DNA from: DASPWW01 sp035461345
GTDB taxonomy: Bacteria > Actinomycetota > Thermoleophilia > Solirubrobacterales > 70-9
NCBI GenBank assembly: GCA_035461345.1
Contig: DATHVJ010000132.1
Location: 1-9,105, forward strand
Direction: 5' to 3'
Length of the DNA stretch: 9,105 nt
The notes under the pieces were generated by a model. The model saw nothing but the letters and a program-made list of their open reading frames with translations. It was not told where the DNA came from and did not search any database. The first letter of the stretch is position 1, and the number at the start of each line of letters is the position of its first letter. The translations under genes and the position numbers were made by a program. This document shows positions 1-5,607 of this stretch, in pieces.

Positions 1-113
1 CGTTCGGTCTCGTGGTCGCAGGGGCCGCCCTGATTCCCGCCCCGGTCCGCGCCACCGACGCATCTGGTGCCTCCGAGGAGTCCGGGACACCGGCGCCGGT
101 GTCGAACCGCTGA
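1..113 (+). CDS. C-terminal end of a membrane protein, possibly a transporter (partial)
   Basis: A frame open from the left edge (first full codon at position 3) ends at TGA 111-113. It encodes 36 visible residues: a hydrophobic segment (FGLVVAGAALIPAPVRA), then a hydrophilic Ala/Ser/Glu/Pro-rich tail ending in PVSNR. This looks like the last transmembrane helix and cytoplasmic tail of a polytopic membrane protein; multi-helix major-facilitator exporters often end this way. That family guess is inference, because only one helix is visible. The gene is convergent with the hydrolase-glycosyltransferase gene on the other strand. The true start lies outside the window. Confidence 0.5.
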   Translation, partial: FGLVVAGAALIPAPVRATDASGASEESGTPAPVSNR

Positions 114-183
114 AGTACGGTCCGGGCGCAGGCCGAGTCGCGTCGGAGCTGCTTTCGCTGTCGGTGCGCAGGAGGAGTTGGGA

Positions 184-226
184 TCCGCGTGAACTCTCGC
201 TTTCCGGTTCCGCGTGAAAGCGAGAG
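184..226. repeat. Perfect 11-bp inverted repeat interlocked with a 10-bp direct repeat
   Basis: CTCTCGCTTTC (194-204) is followed, after an 11-nt loop, by its exact reverse complement GAAAGCGAGAG (216-226). TCCGCGTGAA occurs twice, at 184-193 and 209-218, so the second copy overlaps the right arm of the inverted repeat. The element lies between two convergent genes and may act as a bidirectional terminator, but no T-run follows on either strand. A protein-binding site is an alternative. Confidence 0.45.
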
Positions 227-250
227 CGTGGCGCTCCTTAGCAGGAAGAC

Positions 251-313
251 GCGCTCGTTCAATTATCCGTGCGTCGTAGCGAGATACATATCGGGCGCCC
301 CGCTACTTAGCGA
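251..313 (+). repeat. Diverged intergenic repeat, copy A
   Basis: This stretch resembles 3255-3320 on the same strand. Over a 34-nt ungapped core (261-294 against 3260-3293) I count 26 identities, including CCGTGCGTC and AGCGAGA. Similarity continues with gaps: CGCTCG upstream, and CCCCG and TAGCG downstream. The two copies bracket the TetR/hydrolase-glycosyltransferase operon in direct orientation. What the element is remains unknown; it could be a genomic intergenic repeat, a structured RNA element, or the ends of a transferred segment. Confidence 0.45.
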
Positions 314-335
314 AGGGGCCTCGAAAGAGGGCCCT
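314..335 (-). terminator. Putative terminator hairpin after the hydrolase-glycosyltransferase gene
   Basis: Arms 314-322 and 327-335 pair at 8 of 9 positions (one central G:G mismatch) around a GAAA loop on the + strand (TTTC on the transcript). The hairpin begins 9 nt past the stop codon of the minus-strand gene. It is GC-rich and well placed for a terminator, but the following sequence (TTCGCTAAG on the minus strand) is not a true U-tract, so termination is only inferred. Confidence 0.4.
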
Positions 336-344
336 CGGTGTTTC

Positions 345-2528
345 CTACAGCAACTCCGCGAGCTTCTCCGCGGCGCGGCGAGCGCCGTCGCTCTCCACCT
401 CTCGGTAGGAGACCCGTCGGTCGATCTCCTCGGCGATCGCGGCGGCGATCACGTCGGGGTCGGCGGCGTCGAAATTCATGCGGCGGCCGGCGCCGTAGCG
501 GTCGAGGCGGTGGGCGACGTGCATGTTCTGCTCGAAGTGATGACCAAGCGGGAAGTAGAGGAAGGGACGCCGGCTCGCGGTCAATTCCATCGCAGTGGTG
601 AGCCCGCCCTGGACGACGGCCAGATCGCATGCCGCCAAATGCCGGTAGAGGTTGTGCACGTAGGCGACGATCTCGAGCCCCTCGCGCCGCGGAAGGGACT
701 CCGCGTCGATGCGCGGCCCCGCGACCACGATCATCCGCAGCGCGGGCACACGGCGCTTCGCCTCCGGGAAGGCGGCGATCACCCTCCGCAGCAGGTGCCC
801 GCCTACTCCGGAGCCGCCCACACTGACGATGCAGACCTGCTCGTCGGGCCGGTACCCCAGGTCGGCCCGGAGCTGATCGCGGTCCCCGAGGCTGCGTGGA
901 TCGAAGCCGGTGACGTAGCCGGCGAACTCGAAGTTGCGCTCGGTCCAGTCGCGGATCATCGGCAGCGTCGGCCCGAGCCGATCCGGCACGATGTCGTCGG
1001 GATTGCCGACGAAGACCGCACGGTCCCGGACGTCGGGGTGGCCGGCTATGTGCTCGACCATCTCCGCGTTGTAGTCCGCGGTGAGGTGGGCCTCGTGCTC
1101 GCCGCCGTCCGGCATCGGAAGCCAGCCGACGAAGTCGGTCATCCACGCGTAGGGAGCCCGCTTCTCGCGCGGGTTCTCGTGGAGGTAGTAGTCGAGCTCC
1201 CAGGCCTCGTCACCCACCCACAGGTCGTAGCGGTCCTCGCGCACGATGTCGTGGAAGACCATGAAGTTGTTGATCAGGATCTCGTCCATCCGGCGGATCG
1301 CCTGGAAGCAGTGCAGGTCGTGCTCGGCCGATTCCGACTCGATGTGGCGCGACTCGTTCGCCAGATGCTCGCTGGCGGGATGGATCCGCTCCCCTTCGGT
1401 GGCCAGCGCGCGGGTCACGGGGTCCTGCGCCAGCCAGTCGATCTCGAGCCCGTCCACGAGCCCGCGGAGCTCGTGTGCTATCGCGACGTCGCGCTGGGCA
1501 TGGCCGAGCCCGATCGGCGAGGAGATGTAGAGGGCGCGCTTGCGACCGTCGGAGCGGTGCGCGGTCGGATCGCGCGGCGGTGCCCCGTCGATGAAGTCGC
1601 GGATCGCCAAGTTCACCTGGACGGGCTTGCGCGCGTGCGGGAGGTGGCCGACTCCTTCCAATGTCTCCAAGCGGCCGCCGGTGATCTTCGCCAGGGCCTT
1701 ACCGTCGGCGTAGGGGGTGATCTCGTCCTCGGTGCCGTGGATGACCAGGACGGGGCACTGGAGCCGCTCTGCCAGAGCCGTCTGGTCCCTGTGGGTGGCC
1801 GGGGCGGCGAACTGGTTTTGGACGCTGAGGGCCAGGGTCGGCCCGTCGGTGTCGTGCGACCAAGCGACCGCGTCCTCGGTCTGCTTGGTCGAGTGCGGCT
1901 CGGGGAGCATCTTCTCCGCCCACCACTGCACGAAGTCGGTGTAGCCGCCGTTGCTCCAGTGGTAGGGGTTGAACTTGCCCCACCCCCGGGTGGTGATCGG
2001 GGGCTTCGCCCCGAAGGACCGAATCCGCGGGTGGGCCATTGCGCGAACGCGCAGGGAGGCGAAGCGGCTGACCGGGACCAAGGGGCCGATGAAGACCATC
2101 CCCTCGACGCGCTCGGGGTGCTCGGCGGCCAGCAGCATCCCGCGCTGTGCCCCCGTCGACAGCGTCACCCCGATCACGCGATCGACGCCGCAGGCGTCCA
2201 TCACGTCGATCGCGTCCTGCATGAACTCGCGCTCGGCGTAGGCAGATGGCTCCGTCGGGCGGTCGGAGCGGCCGTTCCCGCGAGGGTCGAAGCAGATGAC
2301 CCGGAAGTGGCGGGCGAAGTACGGGATCTGCGCCTTCCAGACACGCGAATGGACGAGGGTCCAGGTCGGCAGGAACAGGATCGTCTGCTCGCCCTCGCCG
2401 TACGACTCCCAGAAGACGCGCACCCCGTCGCGCTCGATGAAGCCTTCTTCGTCCGGATACCGGGCGCGACTCTGCTCGTGCAGTTGCACGGGAGCTGGGG
2501 GCGTCGTCTCGACGGCGATCGCGGTCAT
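345..2528 (-). CDS. Alpha/beta-hydrolase fused to a GT-B-like glycosyltransferase (727 aa)
   Basis: One frame of 727 residues carries two enzymes. Residues 1-315 are an alpha/beta-hydrolase: oxyanion-side strand LFLPTW (51-56), DPRGNGRSDRP (81-91), nucleophile elbow TLSTG with Ser124, likely acid Asp268 in HGTEDEITPY, and His295 in GVGHLPH. The elbow has Thr rather than Gly at the -2 position. A Pro/Asp-rich linker (315-329) leads to a GT-B-like domain (330-727): an N-terminal SSPIGLGHAQRD loop (337-347), then the nucleotide-sugar half with VSVGGSGVGG (569-578) and ACDLAVVQGGLTTAMEL (633-649), as in MurG/UGT-type enzymes. The linker has no stop or plausible internal start, so the fusion appears genuine. 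The ATG overlaps the upstream TetR stop as ATGA, implying translational coupling. No signal peptide or TM segment is evident, so it is probably cytosolic. The substrate is unknown; modification of a small hydrophobic compound is inference. Confidence 0.85.
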   Translation of the reverse strand: MTAIAVETTPPAPVQLHEQSRARYPDEEGFIERDGVRVFWESYGEGEQTILFLPTWTLVHSRVWKAQIPYFARHFRVICFDPRGNGRSDRPTEPSAYAEREFMQDAIDVMDACGVDRVIGVTLSTGAQRGMLLAAEHPERVEGMVFIGPLVPVSRFASLRVRAMAHPRIRSFGAKPPITTRGWGKFNPYHWSNGGYTDFVQWWAEKMLPEPHSTKQTEDAVAWSHDTDGPTLALSVQNQFAAPATHRDQTALAERLQCPVLVIHGTEDEITPYADGKALAKITGGRLETLEGVGHLPHARKPVQVNLAIRDFIDGAPPRDPTAHRSDGRKRALYISSPIGLGHAQRDVAIAHELRGLVDGLEIDWLAQDPVTRALATEGERIHPASEHLANESRHIESESAEHDLHCFQAIRRMDEILINNFMVFHDIVREDRYDLWVGDEAWELDYYLHENPREKRAPYAWMTDFVGWLPMPDGGEHEAHLTADYNAEMVEHIAGHPDVRDRAVFVGNPDDIVPDRLGPTLPMIRDWTERNFEFAGYVTGFDPRSLGDRDQLRADLGYRPDEQVCIVSVGGSGVGGHLLRRVIAAFPEAKRRVPALRMIVVAGPRIDAESLPRREGLEIVAYVHNLYRHLAACDLAVVQGGLTTAMELTASRRPFLYFPLGHHFEQNMHVAHRLDRYGAGRRMNFDAADPDVIAAAIAEEIDRRVSYREVESDGARRAAEKLAELL

Positions 2529-3154
2529 GCTCTCGGTCTCCTCGCTTCGAGCCCCGCCAGCCAGCGGTCGATCCACTCGAGCAGCTCGCGGTGTCCTGTC
2601 TCGATACCCTCGAGGCGCTCGAGCGCGTAGCCCTGGCCAAAGGTCATGGTGATCGCGACCAGCGCCTCGATCGGGAACTCGTCTTGGTCGAGGTGATACT
2701 CGTCCGCCGCGCCCCGGAACGCTTCCCGCAGAACGCCGCGCCACTCCTCGTTGACCCGGGCGACGCGGGGCCGCAGTTCCGGGTGGTTCCACGAGAGTGC
2801 CTGGAGCTCCATCCAGATCTTCGAGTAGCCGGCTTCGAGGTCGTGCTCCTGGAAGCGCCAGGCTGTCCGCCACTTCTCGATGAAGGGCGAGCTCCCGGAG
2901 TACATCTCACGTTGCCGGGCGATGAGACGGTCGGTAAAGCGCTCGAGGACCTGGACGAGCAGCTCGTCGAGCGAGCCGAAGTAGTAGTGGACCAGTCCCT
3001 GGTTGGCGCCGGCTTCCGCGGCGAGCCTGCGCGTGCTGATGCCCGCATGACCGACTCTCAGCAGGAGTCTCTCGGCCGCGTCGAGAAAGGCCTCGCTCGT
3101 CGCTCTGCGGGAGCGTTCGGTCGGATGCGATGGTGGTTGGGAAAGCGTGGCCAT
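2525..3154 (-). CDS. TetR-family transcriptional regulator (209 aa)
   Basis: The 209-residue protein has a classical TetR DNA-binding domain: helix 1 around 18-34 (ATSEAFLDAAERLLLRV), then the helix-turn-helix GISTRRLAAEAGANQGLVHYYF (38-59) followed by GSLDELL. The remaining ~140 residues are helical, rich in Trp and Glu, and would form the ligand-binding/dimerisation domain; the ligand cannot be read from the sequence. I chose ATG at 3154. An upstream in-frame GTG at 3190 lies within or just upstream of the predicted -10 box and ahead of the predicted transcript start, so it cannot be used. No Shine-Dalgarno precedes the ATG (CGACTAAACCC). The stop overlaps the start of the downstream fusion enzyme. 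A palindrome at the predicted start of transcription suggests autorepression and control of the downstream enzyme. Length and domain order are normal for the family. Confidence 0.9.
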   Translation of the reverse strand: MATLSQPPSHPTERSRRATSEAFLDAAERLLLRVGHAGISTRRLAAEAGANQGLVHYYFGSLDELLVQVLERFTDRLIARQREMYSGSSPFIEKWRTAWRFQEHDLEAGYSKIWMELQALSWNHPELRPRVARVNEEWRGVLREAFRGAADEYHLDQDEFPIEALVAITMTFGQGYALERLEGIETGHRELLEWIDRWLAGLEARRPRA

Positions 3155-3158
3155 GGGT

Positions 3159-3174
3159 TTAGTCGATCGTCTAA
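3159..3174. promoter_or_regulatory. Probable TetR operator (16-bp near-palindrome)
   Basis: TTAGTCGATCGTCTAA is symmetric at 14 of 16 positions; only the paired T/T positions break symmetry. A third matching half-site, GACTAA on the + strand at 3182-3187, overlaps the -10 region. The palindrome starts at the predicted transcription start of the TetR operon and ends 4 bp before its ATG, a typical place for an autoregulatory TetR-family operator. Binding is inferred. Confidence 0.6.
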
Positions 3175-3180
3175 GGCATA

Positions 3181-3209
3181 TGACTAACACGGTTGGGGTC
3201 GGATGTCAA
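3181..3209 (-). promoter_or_regulatory. Promoter of the TetR/hydrolase-glycosyltransferase operon
   Basis: On the minus strand a consensus -35 TTGACA (3209-3204) is followed, after exactly 17 bp, by a -10-like TAGTCA (3186-3181). This predicts a transcript start near 3174 and a leader of about 20 nt before the ATG at 3154. It is the best vegetative-type promoter in the window, and the candidate operator sits at its start point. Confidence 0.6.
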
Positions 3210-3210
3210 G

Positions 3211-3592
3211 GCCGGCGGCGTTGGGCGCGGCTGTCACGCCGCCGGAGACCAATTCGCTCGACTACCCGTGCGTCCCAGCGAGAGACGTAACGGTCCCCGT
3301 CAGACGCGTCTAGCGCGAAGACGGAGCTGCGAGCGCGAGGTGACCGTTCGCCGGTCCGAGCCGGGAACGCCTCGGAGAGCGGAGCCCTGCGCCACCGACA
3401 CGGTCAAGGTGAAGCTGAGGGGTGAGGCGGCCCGCCGAGCGCAGCAAACTCATTAGCAGGAGCAGTGGGCTCGAGCCTCCTAGGGCAGCACCCTCCGGCG
3501 GCTCCCGCTCGTTGTTCGGTGTCTTGCGGAGTACAGTTCGCTAGCCACCCAGGACCGGCCAGCCAGCGCCAAGAGCGAGAGGGAAGAGGACC
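3211..3592. other. Gene-free divergent intergenic region
   Basis: About 380 bases between the TetR promoter and the methyltransferase. I see no convincing gene; the 87-codon forward frame here has a TTG start, no Shine-Dalgarno and Arg-rich low-complexity translation. It holds repeat copy B (3255-3320), the perfect 10-bp palindrome AGACGCGTCT (3302-3311), and a hairpin at 3345-3369 (CGTTC + CCGG pairing with CCGG + GAACG, one bulged G, 6-nt loop). No clear -35/-10 pair for the methyltransferase was found. Confidence 0.6.
3255..3320 (+). repeat. Diverged intergenic repeat, copy B
   Basis: Partner of the copy at 251-313 on the same strand, with 26 of 34 identities in the core. This copy could fold into a small hairpin: CCGT and CGTC pair with GACG and ACGG around an AGCGAGA-containing loop. 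The pairing is not maintained by compensatory changes in copy A, so an RNA role is not supported by the comparison. It lies upstream of the TetR promoter. Confidence 0.45.
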
Positions 3593-4447
3593 ATGGGCGA
3601 TCCGGCGGATGCGCAAGCCGCGGCCGAGGCCGACGGGGGGCTCAAGGCCGCCGTGCGGGCAATGTGGGCCCTGGGTAACTACCACAGGTTCGCGACCGAG
3701 ACGGTTTGGGGGCTTGGCCCGGTGCTCGTCGAAGCGTGCGGGATCTCCCGCGGCCAGCGCGTGCTCGACGTGGCCACAGGAACGGGGAACGTCGCCATCC
3801 GCGCGGCCGAGGTGGGGGCCGAGGTCGTGGCATCCGACCTCACACCGGAGAATTTCGAGGCCGGCCGCCGTGAGGCGCGTGAACACGGAGTGAAGCTCGA
3901 CTGGGTCGAGGCCGACGCCGAAGCGCTCCCGTTCCGCGACGGCGAGTTCGACGTCGTCACGTCCTCGCTGGGTGCGATCTTCGCCCCGAATCATCAGAGG
4001 GTCGCCGACGAGCTGCTGCGCGTTTGCCGCCCCGGCGGCACGATCGGCATGATCAACTTCACGCCCGAGGGGTTGGCAGGGGACTTCTTCGGCGTCTTCG
4101 CTCCGTATATGCCACCACCTCCGCCGGGAGCTCTACCCCCGGTCATGTGGGGCAGTGAGAAGCACATCCGGGAGCTCGTTGGCGACCGGGCAGAGTCGCT
4201 CGAGATGACCCGCGCCGAGTACGTGGAGAGGGCCGCGAGCCCGCGCAGCTACTGCCAGTTCTTCAAGCGAACCTTCGGGCCAGCGGCGGCCATCGAAGCG
4301 AGTTTCGCGGATCAGCCCGAGCGGGCCGCGGCTTTCGACCGCGACTTCCTCGGGTTCGCCACGCGCTCGAACCGAGGCGCGCCGGACGGTCCGGCCGAGT
4401 ACCACTACGAGTACCTGCTGGTGGTAGCCCGCAAGAGGGGCGGGTAG
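3593..4447 (+). CDS. Class I SAM-dependent methyltransferase (284 aa)
   Basis: A Rossmann-fold methyltransferase of the UbiE/Methyltransf_11 type. Motif I VLDVATGTGN (57-66) forms the SAM-binding glycine loop, SD (81-82) ends strand beta-2 where the ribose hydroxyls are bound, ADAEALPF (107-114) is the adenine-binding region, FDVVTSSLG (119-127) is strand beta-4, and LRVCRPGGTIGMINF (142-156) is the post-motif strand. The C-terminal 120 residues contain a Pro-rich loop (PPPPPG) and YHYEYLLVVARKRGG, a typical final beta-strand. ATG 3593 has a strong purine-rich ribosome site (GAGGGAAGAGG) just upstream. The gene is divergent from the TetR operon, with about 380 bp between them. A similar architecture is used for quinones, sterols and many natural products, so the substrate cannot be assigned. 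A short hairpin overlaps the stop codon. Confidence 0.9.
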   Translation: MGDPADAQAAAEADGGLKAAVRAMWALGNYHRFATETVWGLGPVLVEACGISRGQRVLDVATGTGNVAIRAAEVGAEVVASDLTPENFEAGRREAREHGVKLDWVEADAEALPFRDGEFDVVTSSLGAIFAPNHQRVADELLRVCRPGGTIGMINFTPEGLAGDFFGVFAPYMPPPPPGALPPVMWGSEKHIRELVGDRAESLEMTRAEYVERAASPRSYCQFFKRTFGPAAAIEASFADQPERAAAFDRDFLGFATRSNRGAPDGPAEYHYEYLLVVARKRGG

Positions 4448-4472
4448 GCGCTTCGAGCCTCCTTTGCCTACC
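4443..4472 (+). terminator. Hairpin overlapping the methyltransferase stop
   Basis: GGTAGGC (4443-4449) pairs perfectly with GCCTACC (4466-4472); a small nested GCT/AGC stem occupies the start of the 16-nt loop. The left arm includes the TAG stop codon. There is no T-run afterwards, so intrinsic termination is possible but weakly supported. Confidence 0.35.
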
Positions 4473-4543
4473 GTCCAAGCAGCGCCGCTTCGAGACAACT
4501 GGGGACGACCATCACCCGTCTCAAACCCAGCGGGCGCCTGGAC

Positions 4544-4614
4544 ATCAAGCTATCGGCGAGCCCAAGGCCCCGGGCGCTCTGATCGAAGCGAGGGGCGCGA
4601 CCTGGTAGCTTGAT
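4544..4614 (+). repeat. Long-range 9-bp inverted repeat in structured intergenic DNA
   Basis: ATCAAGCTA (4544-4552) and TAGCTTGAT (4606-4614) are perfect reverse complements 53 bp apart. The enclosed GC-rich stretch can pair further (GAGC.CC against GG.GCTC around 4557-4580), so an extended fold is possible. The right arm contains TAGCTT (4606-4611), which also reads as a -10 box for the downstream small gene. Terminator, small RNA or a regulatory fold are all possible. Confidence 0.35.
4606..4611 (+). promoter_or_regulatory. Candidate -10 box of the 63-aa gene
   Basis: TAGCTT resembles the TAGGCT and TAGAGT boxes ahead of other genes in this window. It would give a leader of about 80 nt. 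No convincing -35 is visible at 16-18 bp upstream. Confidence 0.3.
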
Positions 4615-4650
4615 CGAGAGCCTCAAATCGCCATCGACGCCTGGACCGGC

Positions 4651-4670
4651 CCCCGGTGGTACCCACGGGG
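4651..4670 (+). other. Leader hairpin before the 63-aa gene
   Basis: CCCCG (4651-4655) and TGG (4657-4659) pair with CCA (4663-4665) and CGGGG (4666-4670), leaving one bulged G and a 3-nt loop. It ends about 12 nt before the GGAAGGAAG ribosome site. It could tune translation, but no known riboswitch class is recognised. Confidence 0.35.
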
Positions 4671-4696
4671 TCAATTCCATCGGAAGGAAGCCGGCC

Positions 4697-4888
4697 ATGC
4701 CAAGAATCATCGTGATGAGTCGAAGCTCCGCGCGGGCGGATGCGATCACCCTCGACGAGCGCATCTCGACCACGGACCTGGGGAGCGGCCACTACTCCGC
4801 TCAACTGATCGAGCGTGTCGGATGGGCGGTTCACGACGCGCACGACGCGGAGCGGGAGGAGGCGGGTGGTCCGCCACCGGCCGATTGA
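4697..4888 (+). CDS. Small conserved-looking hypothetical protein (63 aa)
   Basis: I place the start at ATG 4697 because GGAAGGAAG lies 7-15 nt upstream. The longer in-frame start at 4610 would put a Pro/Gly-rich stretch ahead of it and would lie inside the likely promoter. The 63-residue product starts MPRIIVMSRSS, continues with DAITLDERISTTDLGSGHYSAQLIERVGWAVHDAHDAE, and ends in a short Gly/Pro-rich tail. The short N-terminal strand and amphipathic helix (around residues 29-50) look like a folded acidic cytosolic protein. No signal peptide or TM segment is seen. I do not recognise a named family. It stands alone between the methyltransferase and the VOC gene with its own leader; codon use matches the neighbours. 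Confidence 0.6.
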   Translation: MPRIIVMSRSSARADAITLDERISTTDLGSGHYSAQLIERVGWAVHDAHDAEREEAGGPPPAD

Positions 4889-4913
4889 GCAACTCAGCCC
4901 GTCGGCTAATCGG
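4881..4913 (+). terminator. Putative terminator hairpin after the 63-aa gene
   Basis: The right arm GGCTAATCGG (4904-4913) pairs with AGCC (4896-4899) and, across a 9-nt bulge, with CCGATT (4881-4886). The inner loop is CGTC. The left arm overlaps the stop codon. The downstream ATTCATA is only weakly T-rich. Confidence 0.3.
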
Positions 4914-5010
4914 ATTCATACGCGCCGGGATCACGCTTAGCTCCTCGTCCTCGGCCGGCTGGCGCGCTCATGTCCTGAGCGGCACCACACAGCCGTAAGG
5001 CGTATGGGCA

Positions 5011-5016
5011 TAGGCT
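5011..5016 (+). promoter_or_regulatory. Candidate -10 box of the VOC gene
   Basis: TAGGCT, preceded by GCA, would start transcription near 5023 and give a leader of about 43 nt that includes AGGAAGGGAG. The identical hexamer occurs at 7261-7266 ahead of another gene. No TTGACA-like -35 is present. Confidence 0.35.
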
Positions 5017-5065
5017 CGGCACGAGCGATCCAGACGATGATCGACCCGCGAGGAAGGGAGAGCGC

Positions 5066-5443
5066 ATGCTCGGAGAGCATCCGATCGACGTGGTCCTGCT
5101 AGCGACCGATCTCGAGTCCTCCAAGGAGTTCTACGCCGGCAAGCTCGGCCTCGAAATCCTGAACGAGAGCGAGGAGGCGGTCACCTACAAGTGCGGCGGG
5201 GACAGCCAGCTGGCTGTTACCAAGAGCACCACAGGTACGGCTGACGAGCAAACCCAGGCCGACTGGCGGGTGGATGACCTGGCCGCAGAGGTGGCCGAAC
5301 TTCGGGCTCGCGGCGTCGAGATCCAGGAGTACGACATGCCCGGACTGAAGACAGTCGACGGCGTTGCGGACCTCGGCTTCGCGCTGATGGCGTGGATCAT
5401 CGATCCGCATAAGAACGCGCTGGGCATCATGCAGCTGAAATAG
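5066..5443 (+). CDS. VOC-superfamily (glyoxalase/bleomycin-resistance-like) protein (125 aa)
   Basis: At 125 residues this is a one-chain VOC protein with two beta-alpha-beta-beta-beta modules. Landmarks are PIDVVLLATDLESSKEFYAGKLGLE (6-30), the first module with its 'FY..LGL' signature; QLAVTKS (48-54); and DWRVDDLAAEVAELRARGVE (66-85) plus WIIDPHKNALGIMQ (110-123), the second module with the 'DP.N' turn. The usual metal-ligand positions are not convincingly filled: the residue where a Glu often follows the DP.N turn reads ALGIMQ. It may therefore be a metal-independent binding or stress protein rather than a glyoxalase. ATG 5066 has AGGAAGGGAG just upstream. VOC proteins usually dimerise to form the active site. 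The gene lies 164 bp before the SDR gene, apparently in a separate transcript. Confidence 0.85.
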   Translation: MLGEHPIDVVLLATDLESSKEFYAGKLGLEILNESEEAVTYKCGGDSQLAVTKSTTGTADEQTQADWRVDDLAAEVAELRARGVEIQEYDMPGLKTVDGVADLGFALMAWIIDPHKNALGIMQLK

Positions 5444-5497
5444 CCGCGATTCGTCCGACGAGCGCCAAGTTGCCGCTGGTTGTCGCGCAGAGCAGCA

Positions 5498-5507
5498 GTG
5501 ACGTCAC
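5498..5507. repeat. Perfect 10-bp palindrome GTGACGTCAC
   Basis: This fully symmetric site lies in the 164-bp gap between the VOC and SDR genes, about 100 bp before the SDR start. It has the form of a dimeric regulator's binding site, but no regulator is linked to it, and one 10-bp palindrome can occur by chance. Confidence 0.25.
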
Positions 5508-5593
5508 CTCCGACTGCGAGCGGCTCCCTCGGACTCCTCGACCTGGGCAACGACCTCCGAGATTCTCTCAGCGGTCAGGTAGGTCGCTGCCTC

Positions 5594-5599
5594 TATCCT
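5594..5599 (+). promoter_or_regulatory. Candidate -10 box for a leaderless SDR transcript
   Basis: TATCCT ends 8 nt before GTG 5608, so transcription would begin at or within a base or two of the start codon. No ribosome-binding sequence lies between them, which fits a leaderless mRNA. No good -35 was found. Confidence 0.35.
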
Positions 5600-5607
5600 C
5601 CGGCGCC

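Noticed and set aside
189..2630. 813-codon forward open frame opposite the fusion enzyme
   Set aside because: It is Val/Gly/Arg/Asp-rich, shows no domain motifs, and is the expected antisense shadow of a GC3-biased gene; the minus strand has clear hydrolase, glycosyltransferase and TetR motifs.
2529..2873. N-terminal extension of the fusion enzyme frame up to 2873
   Set aside because: It lies inside the TetR gene in another frame and has Arg/Pro-rich translation; the ATGA overlap at 2525-2528 gives a better start.
3155..3190. 12-residue N-terminal extension of TetR from GTG 3190
   Set aside because: The codon lies upstream of the predicted transcript start, next to the -10 box, and the extra residues include the operator sequence.
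3193..3456. 87-codon forward frame starting at TTG
   Set aside because: No ribosome site, Arg-rich low-complexity product, no recognisable motif, and it overlaps repeat copy B.
3404..3994. 196-codon minus frame across the methyltransferase start
   Set aside because: It is a shadow of the methyltransferase, whose motifs and ribosome site are clear on the + strand.
5470..5607. Upstream extension of the SDR to ATG 5470
   Set aside because: The added 46 residues are Arg/Pro/Ser-rich and unlike an SDR N-terminus; GTG 5608 restores normal length.
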